NCBI GenBank assembly: GCA_020437875.1
Contig: JAGQVR010000010.1
Span: 1-14,765 of the forward strand
Reading direction: 5' to 3'
From: Flavobacteriales bacterium
GTDB lineage: Bacteria; Bacteroidota; Bacteroidia; Flavobacteriales_F; PHOS-HE28
DNA length: 14,765 bases
Positions 6,716-14,408 of this stretch are shown in pieces. Position 1 is the stretch's first letter; the number at the start of each line of letters is the position of its first letter. The translations under genes were made by a program, and so were the position numbers. The notes under the pieces are model-generated. The model did not search any database, was not told where the DNA came from, and saw only the letters and a program-made list of their open reading frames with translations.

Positions 6716-7336
6716 ATGTCCCTCTCCTCCGCCCTGCTTGAAGCGGCCGTGGACCAACTGGCCACCCTGCCCGGCATCGGTCGTCGCACGGCCATGCGCC
6801 TGGCGCTCGATCTCTTGCGCCGCGAGCCGCAGGAGGTGACCCGCTTCAGCGAGGCCATCCGCCGCATGCGGGAGGAGGTGCGCTTCTGCGAGGTCTGCTG
6901 CAACATCAGCGACGAGCCGCGCTGCGCCATCTGCCGCGACCCGAACCGCGACGCGGCCACGATCTGCGTGGTGGAGGACATCCGCGATGTCATCGCCATC
7001 GAGAACACCCGGCAATACAAGGGGCGCTACCACGTTCTGGGTGGCGTGATCAGCCCCATGGATGGCATCGGCCCGGAGGACCTCAACACGCGGCAACTGA
7101 TGGAACGCGTCCAGGACGGTACAGTGCGCGAAGTGATCCTGGCCCTGGGCACCACCCTGGAAGGCGATACCACGGGCTTCTACCTGAACCGCAAGCTGAA
7201 CGAACGCGGCGTGACCGTGACCATGCTGGCGCGGGGCATCAGCGTGGGTGGTGAGCTCAGCACCACCGACGAACTCACCCTGGGTCGCAGCATCGCCGAC
7301 CGGAAACCATACGAGCAAGGGACGAAACGCGGATGA
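6716..7336 (+). CDS. recR: Recombination mediator protein RecR
   Basis: RecR acts with RecO (and RecF) to load RecA on gapped or SSB-coated DNA. The 206 residues match the family's roughly 200. Order of parts: helix-hairpin-helix LATLPGIGRRTAMRLA (about 15-30); the four-cysteine zinc finger C58, C61, C70, C73 (FCEVCCNISDEPRCAIC); a TOPRIM domain from ICVVEDIRDVIAIENT (about residue 81), through YHVLGGVISPMDGIGPEDL, to LALGTTLEGDTT; and the C-terminal Walker-like ARGISVGGELSTTDELTLGRSI. The frame is open 18 codons upstream, but MSLSSALLEAAVDQ at 6716 is the family's normal start and lies just past the CCTTTG box. A GT2 gene follows after 31 nt containing a hairpin and no promoter box, so the two may be cotranscribed. 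Confidence 0.95.
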   Translation: MSLSSALLEAAVDQLATLPGIGRRTAMRLALDLLRREPQEVTRFSEAIRRMREEVRFCEVCCNISDEPRCAICRDPNRDAATICVVEDIRDVIAIENTRQYKGRYHVLGGVISPMDGIGPEDLNTRQLMERVQDGTVREVILALGTTLEGDTTGFYLNRKLNERGVTVTMLARGISVGGELSTTDELTLGRSIADRKPYEQGTKRG

Positions 7337-7355
7337 CATCCCGCCCACGGGATGT
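7336..7355 (+). other. Hairpin between recR and the GT2 gene
   Basis: ACATCCC (7336-7342), loop GCCCAC, GGGATGT (7349-7355): a perfect 7-bp stem starting at the last base of the recR stop codon. No T-tract follows (GCCCAAG), so it is not a typical intrinsic terminator. It may stabilise the upstream message or partly uncouple the two genes. Confidence 0.5.
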
Positions 7356-7367
7356 GCCCAAGAGCAC

Positions 7368-9293
7368 ATGAAACTCAGCGTCATCATCGTCAACTACAAC
7401 GTCCGGGCCTACCTGGAACAGTGCCTGCGCACCGTGTTCGAGGCCATGAAGGGCATCGATGGCGAGGTGTATGTGGTGGACAACCTCAGCACCGACGGGA
7501 GCGTGGAGATGGTGCGTGAGAAGTTCCCGGACGTGGTCCTCATCGCCAACACGGAGAACGTGGGCTTCAGCCGGGCGAACAACCAGGCGATCCGTCTGAG
7601 CAAGGCGGAGTACGTGCTGCTGCTCAACCCGGACACGGTGGTCGGTGAGGACGTCTTCCGCAAGGTGATCGCCTTCATGGACGCGCATCCGAAGGCCGGC
7701 GGTCTTGGCGTGAAGATGATCGATGGCACCGGCACCTTCCTGCCCGAGAGCAAGCGCGGCCTCCCCACCCCGGCTGTCGCCTTCTACAAGATCATCGGCC
7801 TCACGCGGCTCTTCCCGCACAGCGAGACTTTCGGCCGCTACCACCTCGGCCACCTGCCGGAGGATGGGACCGCACCCATCGAGATCCTCTCGGGCGCCTG
7901 CATGTTCCTGCGGAAGGAGACGCTCGACAAGGTGGGCCTGCTGGACGAGAGCTTCTTCATGTACGGCGAGGACATCGACCTGAGCTACCGCATCACGCTC
8001 GGGGGCTACGAGAACTGGTACTACCCGGAAGCGCGCATCATCCACTACAAGGGGGAGAGCACGAAGAAGAGCAGCGTGAACTACGTGTTCGTGTTCTACA
8101 ACGCCATGGCCATCTTCGCCCAGAAGCACTTCACCCGGCGCAGGACGGACATCTTCAGCCTGCTCATCAACGGGAGCATCTACCTGAGCGCGGCTGGCGC
8201 CATCATCATGCGTTTCCTGAAGCGGGCCCTGCTGCCCATGCTCGACCTCACCTTGATGTTCGGCCTGGCCTGGACCTTTTCCAAATGGATCGGCAACGGT
8301 GTGGGGGCCCGAGGTCCACTAGGGCTGGGTATCGTGGTGGCCACCATGGTGGTGCTGATGGCGCTCACCGGAGCCTACGACCGACCTGTAAGGCTCGTGA
8401 ACGTCGCCAAGGGCCTGGTGCTATGGCTGCTCTTCTTCACCCTGCGGCGGGCGCTGGCCGGCATGCCGGGTGCCTGGCAGGTGGACCTCGGTGCCGTCCT
8501 CTTCCTCTCCCTGGCCCCATTGACCGCGCGGATCGTGATGCACCTCCTGCGCTTCAAGGGATACAGCCTGCGCAACCTCGACCTCAAGCGCGTCCTTGCT
8601 ATCGGTGGTCCGGAGGAGACCCGGCATGCATTGGCCCTGCTCTGGCAGACACACTTCGGACTAGGCCGCCAGCGGCAGATGAGTTTGGAGGAAAGCGATG
8701 CGCCTGATGCAGCGGTCGGTATCCGGAAACGCATCCGGAAGCACGACATCGACGAGGTGGTCTTCTGCGCCCATGACCTCCGCTGGGCCAGGATCATCGA
8801 ACTCATCGAAGCCCTGCGGCCCACCAAGGTCATCTTCAAGATCGCCCAGCCGGGTCGGGAATTCATCATCGGCCCCAACAGCATCGAGAGCTTGAACGAC
8901 CTCTTCATCATGGGGCGTTTCGCGGTGAACAGCTCGGCAGGCAGGCGGCGCAAACGCCTGTTGGACCTCGGCCTGGTACTCACCTTCGCCATCGCCATGC
9001 CGGTGGTCCTGCTGGTGGTGAAGGACCGCGCCGGATTCCTTCGGAACTGGTGGTCGGTCATCAGACGCCGCAAGAGCTGGGTTGGCTATGGTCCCGGGAT
9101 GGAGAGCCCGTTGAAACTGCCTTCCATCCTCACCGGGATCCTGGACCCGACCGGCGGTGAGGGCCCCCAGGATGCATTGACCCTGCATCGGACCAACGTC
9201 ACCTACGCCAAGGATTACAAGGTCTGGACGGACCTGCGTGCCGTTTGGAGCGGGCTGTCACGACTGGGCAGCTCCCCTCGGGTACAGCCGTAA
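7368..9293 (+). CDS. Family-2 glycosyltransferase fused to a degenerate polyprenyl-P sugar-phosphate transferase-like half
   Basis: A 641-residue membrane protein. Residues 1 to about 250 are a GT2 (GT-A fold) domain: MKLSVIIVNYN, VVDNLSTDGS, NVGFSRANNQAI, NPDT with D89, and GEDIDLSYRI with E201/D202. It resembles rhamnosyl- or other NDP-sugar transferases for surface glycans. Five hydrophobic helices follow (about 264-286, 288-306, 318-336, 348-362, 374-393), then a Rossmann-like CoA-binding-type domain from LKRVLAIGG (406) to about 520, and a last helix RKRLLDLGLVLTFAIAMP (529-546). That order (helices, Rossmann, K-R-x-D helix) is the N-terminal layout of WbaP/WcaJ enzymes, but the catalytic cytosolic domain is missing: only KSWVGYGPG (569-577) and a short tail remain. 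I chose ATG 7368; the frame is open 40 codons upstream, but that would run through recR. I believe similar fusions occur in other Flavobacteriia. Confidence 0.8.
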   Translation: MKLSVIIVNYNVRAYLEQCLRTVFEAMKGIDGEVYVVDNLSTDGSVEMVREKFPDVVLIANTENVGFSRANNQAIRLSKAEYVLLLNPDTVVGEDVFRKVIAFMDAHPKAGGLGVKMIDGTGTFLPESKRGLPTPAVAFYKIIGLTRLFPHSETFGRYHLGHLPEDGTAPIEILSGACMFLRKETLDKVGLLDESFFMYGEDIDLSYRITLGGYENWYYPEARIIHYKGESTKKSSVNYVFVFYNAMAIFAQKHFTRRRTDIFSLLINGSIYLSAAGAIIMRFLKRALLPMLDLTLMFGLAWTFSKWIGNGVGARGPLGLGIVVATMVVLMALTGAYDRPVRLVNVAKGLVLWLLFFTLRRALAGMPGAWQVDLGAVLFLSLAPLTARIVMHLLRFKGYSLRNLDLKRVLAIGGPEETRHALALLWQTHFGLGRQRQMSLEESDAPDAAVGIRKRIRKHDIDEVVFCAHDLRWARIIELIEALRPTKVIFKIAQPGREFIIGPNSIESLNDLFIMGRFAVNSSAGRRRKRLLDLGLVLTFAIAMPVVLLVVKDRAGFLRNWWSVIRRRKSWVGYGPGMESPLKLPSILTGILDPTGGEGPQDALTLHRTNVTYAKDYKVWTDLRAVWSGLSRLGSSPRVQP

Positions 9294-9312
9294 AGGTGTG
9301 TGGCTACCTTTG
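9292..9312 (+). promoter_or_regulatory. -7 box (TACCTTTG) of the E2 gene, within an inverted repeat over the GT2 stop
   Basis: TACCTTTG (9305-9312) is an exact TAnnTTTG match. Its ACCTTT (9306-9311) is the mirror arm of AAAGGT (9292-9297), which overlaps the GT2 stop codon, with 8 nt between. Unlike the other boxes, it leaves 29 nt to the ATG at 9342, and that leader contains CGCCC-TT-GGGCG (9318-9329). Confidence 0.55.
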
Positions 9313-9341
9313 GCAGCCGCCCTTGGGCGAAGACCTTACCC

Positions 9342-10700
9342 ATGTCCCAGATCGATATCCTGCTGCCCAAGATGGGCGAGAGCGTGGCGGAGGCCACCAT
9401 CATCAAATGGCTGAAGAACGAAGGTGATCGGGTGGAGGCCGATGAACCCATCGTGGAGATCGCCACGGACAAGGTGGACAGCGAGGTGCCGGCCCCGGAG
9501 GCGGGCATCCTCCTGAAGCGGCTGGTGAACGACGGCGATGTGGTGAAGGTCGGGCAACCGATCGCCCAGATCGGCTCCGGCGCAGGAGGTGGTTCCAGCG
9601 CTCCGGCCGCCGCTACCAACGGAGCCCCGAAGGCGACCCCGGCCGCAGCTCCAGCGGCCGTTACGGCACCGGTCCGGACATCCGCCTCTGTCGCGACTTC
9701 CGGCGGACCGGTGGCGCGCACCGGCCCGAGCGGCAAGTTCTATTCCCCCTTGGTGCGTAACATCGCTGAGAACGAGGGGGTCAGCCTGGCCGAACTGGAA
9801 TCCATCGCCGGGTCCGGGCAGGGCGGTCGCGTGACCAAGAAGGATCTCCTGGACTACCTGCCGAACCGGGGAACCCAGGGTGCCGGAGGAGCAGCTCCTG
9901 CTGCCACACCTGTGGCAACGTCGACCCCTGCTCCCGTTGCCTCCCCCGCCGCCAAGGCCGAGCCACAAGCTCCGAAGGTGCTGCCCGGCGAAGGCGACGA
10001 GCTGATAGAGATGGACCGCATGCGCAAACTGATCTCGGACCACATGGTCATGAGCAAGCGCACCAGTCCGCACGTCACCAGCTTCGTGGAGGCCGATGTG
10101 ACCAACCTGGTCCGCTGGCGCGAGAAGGTGAAGAAGGCCTTCGAACAACGCGAGGGTGAAAAGATCACGGTGACCCCCATCTTCATCATGGCCATCGTGC
10201 AGGCCATCAAGGAGATGCCGATGGTGAACGTGCAGGTGGACGGATACACCATCATCAAGAAGAAGGACATCAACATCGGCATGGCCGCCGCTCTACCGAG
10301 CGGCAACCTGATCGTGCCGGTGATCAAACAGGCGGATCAGCTGAACCTGGTGGGTTTGACGAAGAAGGTCAACGATCTGGCGGCCCGTGCGCGTGCCGGC
10401 AAGTTGCAACCCGATGAGATCCAGGGGGGCACCTACACCGTGACCAACGTGGGCACCTTCGGGAACGTGCTGGGCACACCGGTGATCAACCAGCCACAGG
10501 TGGCGATCATGGCCACCGGTGCCATCCGCAAGAAGCCGGCGGTGATCGAGACGCCCGAGGGTGATATGATCGCCGTGCGGCACATGATGTTCCTGAGCCA
10601 CAGTTACGACCACCGCGTGGTGGACGGCGCGCTGGGCGGACGCTTCGTGCGGCGCGTGGCGGATATCCTCGAGAATTGGTCGATCGACCAGGCCTTCTGA
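9342..10700 (+). CDS. 2-oxo-acid dehydrogenase E2 (dihydrolipoyl acyltransferase)
   Basis: The core acyltransferase of a 2-oxo-acid dehydrogenase complex; cytosolic, 452 residues. Order of parts: an N-terminal lipoyl domain with the lipoylated K44 in EIATDKVDSEVPAPEAG; an Ala/Pro linker (about 80-125); a peripheral-subunit-binding domain (FYSPLVRNIAENEGVSLAEL... GRVTKKDLLDYL); a second Ala/Pro linker; and the catalytic domain ending with H424 and D428 in HSYDHRVVDGALGG. The ATDKVDSEVP form is unlike typical OdhB (SDKATLELP) or PdhC (TDKATMEFES), which suggests the branched-chain or a general 2-oxo-acid complex. No E1 or E3 gene is nearby. ATG 9342 is chosen because MSQIDILLPKMGESV is the canonical domain start; a GTG at 9300 would only add 14 residues that include the promoter box. 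No function-defining partner is in view, so the substrate stays open. Confidence 0.88.
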   Translation: MSQIDILLPKMGESVAEATIIKWLKNEGDRVEADEPIVEIATDKVDSEVPAPEAGILLKRLVNDGDVVKVGQPIAQIGSGAGGGSSAPAAATNGAPKATPAAAPAAVTAPVRTSASVATSGGPVARTGPSGKFYSPLVRNIAENEGVSLAELESIAGSGQGGRVTKKDLLDYLPNRGTQGAGGAAPAATPVATSTPAPVASPAAKAEPQAPKVLPGEGDELIEMDRMRKLISDHMVMSKRTSPHVTSFVEADVTNLVRWREKVKKAFEQREGEKITVTPIFIMAIVQAIKEMPMVNVQVDGYTIIKKKDINIGMAAALPSGNLIVPVIKQADQLNLVGLTKKVNDLAARARAGKLQPDEIQGGTYTVTNVGTFGNVLGTPVINQPQVAIMATGAIRKKPAVIETPEGDMIAVRHMMFLSHSYDHRVVDGALGGRFVRRVADILENWSIDQAF

Positions 10701-10727
10701 TGATGGCCCTCAGGTTCCGGAAAATCC

Positions 10728-10735
10728 TACATTTA
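10728..10735 (+). promoter_or_regulatory. Possible -7 box of the PorE-like gene
   Basis: TACATTTA is one base from TAnnTTTG, 23 nt before ATG 10759 and 35 nt before ATG 10771. It is the best promoter candidate in the 58-nt gap after the E2 gene. Confidence 0.4.
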
Positions 10736-10758
10736 GCGGCTCTACCCGCCCAGAACGA

Positions 10759-12942
10759 ATGCGCTCTGCAATGAAGTACGGTCACGCGATCCTTACGACC
10801 TTATTCCTTGGCCTGGCAGCTCCCATGCTGGCCCAAGGCGATAACACCTCCTTCAACTGGAAATTCGAGGAGGCCTCCAAATTGATGGAGGAGAAGTTCT
10901 TCAACCAGGCCGCTGATATCTGGAGCCAGTTGCTCGCCACCGATGGGGAGAACGCGAACCTGAACTACAAGCTCGGGGTATCCTACTTCAACTCGTACAA
11001 CCAGAAGGCCAAGGCCCTGCCCTACCTGGAGCGGGCCGCAGCACTTCGCAAGAGCAACTTCGGTTCCTTCAACACCGCCGGCTACGACCCATTCGACCCA
11101 CGTGAACGGAACGCTCCTGCGGAGGTGGACTACTACCTCGGACGTGCCTACCACTTGAACGACCAGTTCGACAAGGCCGATGTGGCCTACCAGAAGTTCC
11201 TGGATGAGAGCGACCCGAAGCACGAGCTTCGCGATCTCGCCGTGCGCGGTAAGGAACAGACCGCCAATGCCCGGGTGCTCCAGGCCTCGCCCATGGATTA
11301 CCAGATCTCCAACGTTGGACAGGTGATCAACTGGGCCGGGCCGGACTTCAGCCCGGTGCTGAGCGTTGATGGCAACGCCCTCTTCTATACGAGCCGCCGC
11401 GTAAGACCGGATAGTGCGAACAGCGCCATCATCGACCCGATCGCCGGGCAGCCCTACGAGAACGTGTACGTGAGCTACAAGGACCGCGAGGGCAACTGGC
11501 AGAAGCCCGAAGTCCTGAACATCAACCCTGCCGTAGGCCACCTGGCCACCATCAACGTGGCGGCGGATGGACAGACGCTCTTCGTATACCGCGATGACGG
11601 TGGTGACGGGAACATCTACGAGAGCAAGCTCGTGGGTGAGATCTGGAGCGACCCGGTGCTCATGGGTAGCGACATCAACACCAAGGCATGGGAGACGCAT
11701 GGTGCCCTTACGGCGGATGGGAACACCTTCTATTTCGTCAGCGACCGCAAGGATGGCCTCGGTGGGCGGGACATCTACCGTGTCGTACGCCTGCCGAACG
11801 GGGAGTGGAGCAAGGCACAGAGCCTCAGCCCGGTGATCAACACCAGGTACGATGAGGATGGCCCCTTCATCCATCCGAACGGACGCACGCTCTACTTCAG
11901 TTCCAAAGGCCACAACTCCATGGGCGGCTTCGATATCTTCTACACGGAGATGAACGACGACGGCACCTGGACGGCACCGAAGAACCTCGGATCCCCGCTC
12001 AACACCACGGACGATGACGTCTTCTTCGTGACCACCGCCGATGGCCGTCGCGGCTACTTCAGCTCGGACAAGAACAGCGGCTATGGCGAGAAGGACATCT
12101 ACTTCGTGGACCTGCCGACCGAGATGGAGGCCGAAGGACTCACCGTCCTGAAGGGTTACATCATTCCCTCACCGGGTGAGGAACTCCCGCCTTCCACCAT
12201 CCTCTACGTGACGGACAAATCGACCGGTGAGGTGAAGAGCTACAAACCCCGTCAACGGGACGGTGTCTACGTGGCGATCCTGCCGCCATGCAAGGAGTAC
12301 AACCTGGATTACCGCGTGAACGACAAGACGGTTCATACCGAGGACATCTTCGTGGAGTGTGAGAGCAGCTACCAGGAGATCAACAAGGAGATCTACCTGA
12401 GCCCGGTATCACTGGCCGGTCCGGCCAGCATCGTGGATCTGCCGAAGGGTGCGCCTCCTGGTAAGAAGGAGAAAGGCGAGGTCGTGAAGCCGGCTGCCGG
12501 TACGGAGAAGCCGATGACCGACAAGGAGATCAAGGAAAAGGGAACGAAGCACGCCACACCGGATGCGAGCTACGCGGATGAATACGCGAAGTTCTATGTG
12601 TACAATGCGAAGGACATCGACCAGAACGATCAGCGCTGGAAGGAGTTCATCGATGTGGTCGTGGGCTTGATCGAGAAGAACGGCAAGGCCAATGTGGTGA
12701 TCGAGGCCAGCGCCTCCAAGGTGCCCACCAAGACCTTCGGCACCAACGAGAACCTGAGCCGCCAGCGGATGGAGGATGCCCGTGCCCGCCTGCTCGAGGC
12801 CGTGAGGGCGCGTGGCAAGGATGAGACCAAGCTCTACTTGGAAGCTGTCAACAACCTGGTGCAGGGTCCGCGCTATCAAGGCGATTACAAGAACACGGAC
12901 AAGTACGGCAAGTTCCAGTACGCCAAGCTGAAGGTGCGCTGA
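10759..12942 (+). CDS. PorE-like envelope protein: TPR, five PD40 repeats, CRD-like, OmpA-like
   Basis: A 727-residue exported protein. A signal peptide (1 to about 26, ending PMLAQ) is of the signal-peptidase-I type with no lipobox cysteine. Then come: TPR-like helices, about 33-175; five PD40 propeller repeats at about 196-214, 265-289, 313-342, 366-396 and 419-450 (pattern ADGNTFYFVSD..GGRDIY); a carboxypeptidase-regulatory-like beta domain, about 459-548; a Lys/Gly/Pro linker; and an OmpA-like C-terminus, about 604-727, keeping NENLSRQR (664-671). This order matches PorE, a type IX secretion component thought to tie the machine to peptidoglycan. The OmpA motif GHTD is replaced by EASAS (649-653), so binding may differ. 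The start is 10759 or, equally plausible, ATG 10771 (MKYGHAILTT), which gives a neater signal peptide. The PorE assignment rests on architecture; related PD40/OmpA paralogs are common in Flavobacteriales. Confidence 0.75.
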   Translation: MRSAMKYGHAILTTLFLGLAAPMLAQGDNTSFNWKFEEASKLMEEKFFNQAADIWSQLLATDGENANLNYKLGVSYFNSYNQKAKALPYLERAAALRKSNFGSFNTAGYDPFDPRERNAPAEVDYYLGRAYHLNDQFDKADVAYQKFLDESDPKHELRDLAVRGKEQTANARVLQASPMDYQISNVGQVINWAGPDFSPVLSVDGNALFYTSRRVRPDSANSAIIDPIAGQPYENVYVSYKDREGNWQKPEVLNINPAVGHLATINVAADGQTLFVYRDDGGDGNIYESKLVGEIWSDPVLMGSDINTKAWETHGALTADGNTFYFVSDRKDGLGGRDIYRVVRLPNGEWSKAQSLSPVINTRYDEDGPFIHPNGRTLYFSSKGHNSMGGFDIFYTEMNDDGTWTAPKNLGSPLNTTDDDVFFVTTADGRRGYFSSDKNSGYGEKDIYFVDLPTEMEAEGLTVLKGYIIPSPGEELPPSTILYVTDKSTGEVKSYKPRQRDGVYVAILPPCKEYNLDYRVNDKTVHTEDIFVECESSYQEINKEIYLSPVSLAGPASIVDLPKGAPPGKKEKGEVVKPAAGTEKPMTDKEIKEKGTKHATPDASYADEYAKFYVYNAKDIDQNDQRWKEFIDVVVGLIEKNGKANVVIEASASKVPTKTFGTNENLSRQRMEDARARLLEAVRARGKDETKLYLEAVNNLVQGPRYQGDYKNTDKYGKFQYAKLKVR

Positions 12943-12968
12943 TCCGCCGGATCGTTCAGAACTCATGG

Positions 12969-12997
12969 GAGCCCCAGACACCGTTCCGGGGCTCTTT
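12969..12997 (+). terminator. Intrinsic terminator after the PorE-like gene
   Basis: GAGCCCC (12969-12975) and GGGGCTC (12988-12994) form a perfect 7-bp GC-rich stem with a 12-nt loop, followed by TTT and T-rich sequence. A smaller hairpin, GATCC-GCC-GGATC (12941-12953), sits over the stop codon itself. The next gene's promoter box begins 5 nt after the T-run. Confidence 0.7.
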
Positions 12998-13001
12998 CAT
13001 T

Positions 13002-13009
13002 CACCTTTG
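13002..13009 (+). promoter_or_regulatory. CCTTTG box of the exonuclease gene
   Basis: CACCTTTG ends 5 nt before ATG 13015 and directly follows the terminator. It differs from TAnnTTTG only in the first base. The distance implies a leaderless mRNA. Confidence 0.5.
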
Positions 13010-13014
13010 TCGGG

Positions 13015-13788
13015 ATGGCACTCGACCTGCAACGCCCCCTCGCCTTCTTCGACCTCGAGACCACTGGCACCCGCATCGGCAAGGACCGGATCGTGCAGAT
13101 CGGCATCGTACGGGTCCAGCCCAACGGGGAGCGCGAACGCTACCAGACCCTGGTGAACCCGGGGATCCCCATCCCCCCCGAGTCAACGGCCATCCATGGG
13201 ATCAGCGACATCGACGTGGCCATGGCACCGCCGCTGGAAGCCATTGCCCGTGAAGTACTGGATGAGCTCGCTGGCTGCGATCTGGCCGGCTTCAACGTGA
13301 TCCGATTCGACATCCCCTTCCTCACCGAGGAACTGCATCGCGTGGGCATCGATTGGAACTGCGCCGACCAGCGCATCGTGGACGTGCAACGGATCTTCCA
13401 CAAGATGGAACCACGCGACCTGAGCGCCGCGTTGCGCTTCTACTGCGGACGGGAACATGAAGGCGCCCATGACGCCCTGGCCGATGTGGAGGCCACCGCC
13501 GATGTGCTCCTGGCCCAGTTGGACCGCTACCCCGACCAACTGAAGAGCGACGTCGGTTCCCTCGGCGAGATCAGTGGCGACCGGCAGCGCAGCCCGGATG
13601 CCGCTGGCAAGCTCCGCTTCGATGACCGTGGTGCCATCTGCCTGGGCTTTGGGAAATACAGCGGCTGGACCCTGGAGAACATCGGTCGCCATGACCCCGG
13701 CTACCTGCAATGGCTGATGACCAAGGCCGAACTGCCGGGCAGCACCTTGGCGGTGATGCGGAACGCGCTGGCGGATATCCAACCTTGA
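13015..13788 (+). CDS. DnaQ-type 3'-5' exonuclease with ExoX-like C-terminus
   Basis: A DEDDh-family 3'-5' exonuclease of 257 residues. The catalytic residues are all visible: D13 and E15 in FFDLETTG, D99 in GFNVIRFDIPFL, and H152 with D157 in AHDALADVEAT. IHGISDIDV (60-68) is also typical of the DnaQ fold. After a short hydrophilic linker, residues about 203-257 (GAICLGFGKYSGWTLENIG...DPGYLQWLM) form a small domain like the C-terminus of exonuclease X and the DUF3820-type FGKYKG proteins. So this is more probably an ExoX-like repair or processing nuclease than the proofreading subunit of DNA polymerase III; RNase T-like roles are not excluded. The start is fixed by ATG 13015 just behind the CCTTTG box. 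The FAH-family gene follows after 5 nt, so the two are probably cotranscribed. Confidence 0.87.
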   Translation: MALDLQRPLAFFDLETTGTRIGKDRIVQIGIVRVQPNGERERYQTLVNPGIPIPPESTAIHGISDIDVAMAPPLEAIAREVLDELAGCDLAGFNVIRFDIPFLTEELHRVGIDWNCADQRIVDVQRIFHKMEPRDLSAALRFYCGREHEGAHDALADVEATADVLLAQLDRYPDQLKSDVGSLGEISGDRQRSPDAAGKLRFDDRGAICLGFGKYSGWTLENIGRHDPGYLQWLMTKAELPGSTLAVMRNALADIQP

Positions 13789-13793
13789 ATCCC

Positions 13794-14408
13794 ATGAAGA
13801 TCGTCTGCATCGGCCGCAACTATGGCGATCACGCCAGGGAACTAGGGAACGCGGTACCGGATGAACCCGTCGTCTTCCTGAAGCCGCCATCCGCATTGAT
13901 CCCGAGGAATGGCCCCATCAACCTGCCTGCCTTCAGCACCGATGTCCACCACGAGATCGAACTCGTCTATACCATCGCGCGGCGGAACGGTCGTGCCGTG
14001 GCGGACAAGGTGACCATCGGCCTGGACCTCACGGCGCGGGACGTGCAACAGGAACTGAAGTCGAAAGGACTTCCCTGGGAGAAGGCGAAGTCCTTCGATG
14101 GATCGGCATATGTGGCCGATGCGTTCACAGCGCTTGAATCGTTCCCCAGCAGTGGACATACCATCGAGTTCATGCTCAAGAAGAACGGCCAGGTGGTGCA
14201 GAGCGGCCATAGCGGCCAGATGATCTTCCCGGTGGATGCGCTCATCGCACATGTGGAGCGCTACATGACGCTGGAGCCGGGCGACCTGATCTTCACCGGA
14301 ACGCCCGCCGGCGTGGGAGGACTGGCGGACGGTGACTGGCTTGAAGGCTACCTGCTTGGCGAGTTGCTCTTCGAACTCGCGGTGGAAGGACCGACAAGCC
14401 AACGGTAA
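13794..14408 (+). CDS. Fumarylacetoacetate hydrolase (FAH) family protein
   Basis: A compact FAH-fold enzyme of 204 residues, the size of FAHD1/YcgM-type acylpyruvate hydrolases or oxaloacetate decarboxylases, which cleave C-C bonds or decarboxylate 2-oxo diacids using Mg2+. The N-terminus MKIVCIGRNYGDHARELGN is the classical start of this subgroup. FLKPPSALI (28-36) is followed by metal ligands E54 and E56 (HHEIELV) and D78 in GLDLTARDVQ. KSFDGSAYV and FTGTPAGVG near the C-terminus complete the active site. ATG 13794 is chosen because it gives the family N-terminus; the frame is open 28 codons upstream inside the exonuclease gene. It follows that gene by 5 nt. The exact substrate cannot be read from sequence. 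Confidence 0.87.
   Translation: MKIVCIGRNYGDHARELGNAVPDEPVVFLKPPSALIPRNGPINLPAFSTDVHHEIELVYTIARRNGRAVADKVTIGLDLTARDVQQELKSKGLPWEKAKSFDGSAYVADAFTALESFPSSGHTIEFMLKKNGQVVQSGHSGQMIFPVDALIAHVERYMTLEPGDLIFTGTPAGVGGLADGDWLEGYLLGELLFELAVEGPTSQR

Noticed and set aside
7248..7367. 40-codon N-terminal extension of the GT2 protein
   Set aside because: It lies over the 3' end of recR, and MKLSVIIVNYN at 7368 is the standard GT2 start.
9318..9329. CGCCCTTGGGCG dyad in the E2 leader as an operator or hairpin
   Set aside because: The loop would be only 2 nt, or the stem 4 bp, too weak to call as a separate feature in GC-rich DNA.
9300..9341. GTG start 14 codons upstream for the E2 protein
   Set aside because: It would precede the TACCTTTG box that should drive the gene, and the lipoyl domain starts naturally at ATG 9342.
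10700..10774. 24-codon frame overlapping the E2 stop (TGATG) and running into the PorE-like start
   Set aside because: The product (MMALRFRKILHLAALPAQNE...) looks faintly like a signal peptide, but the frame ends within the next gene's signal sequence and contains the candidate -7 box; chance is the simplest explanation.
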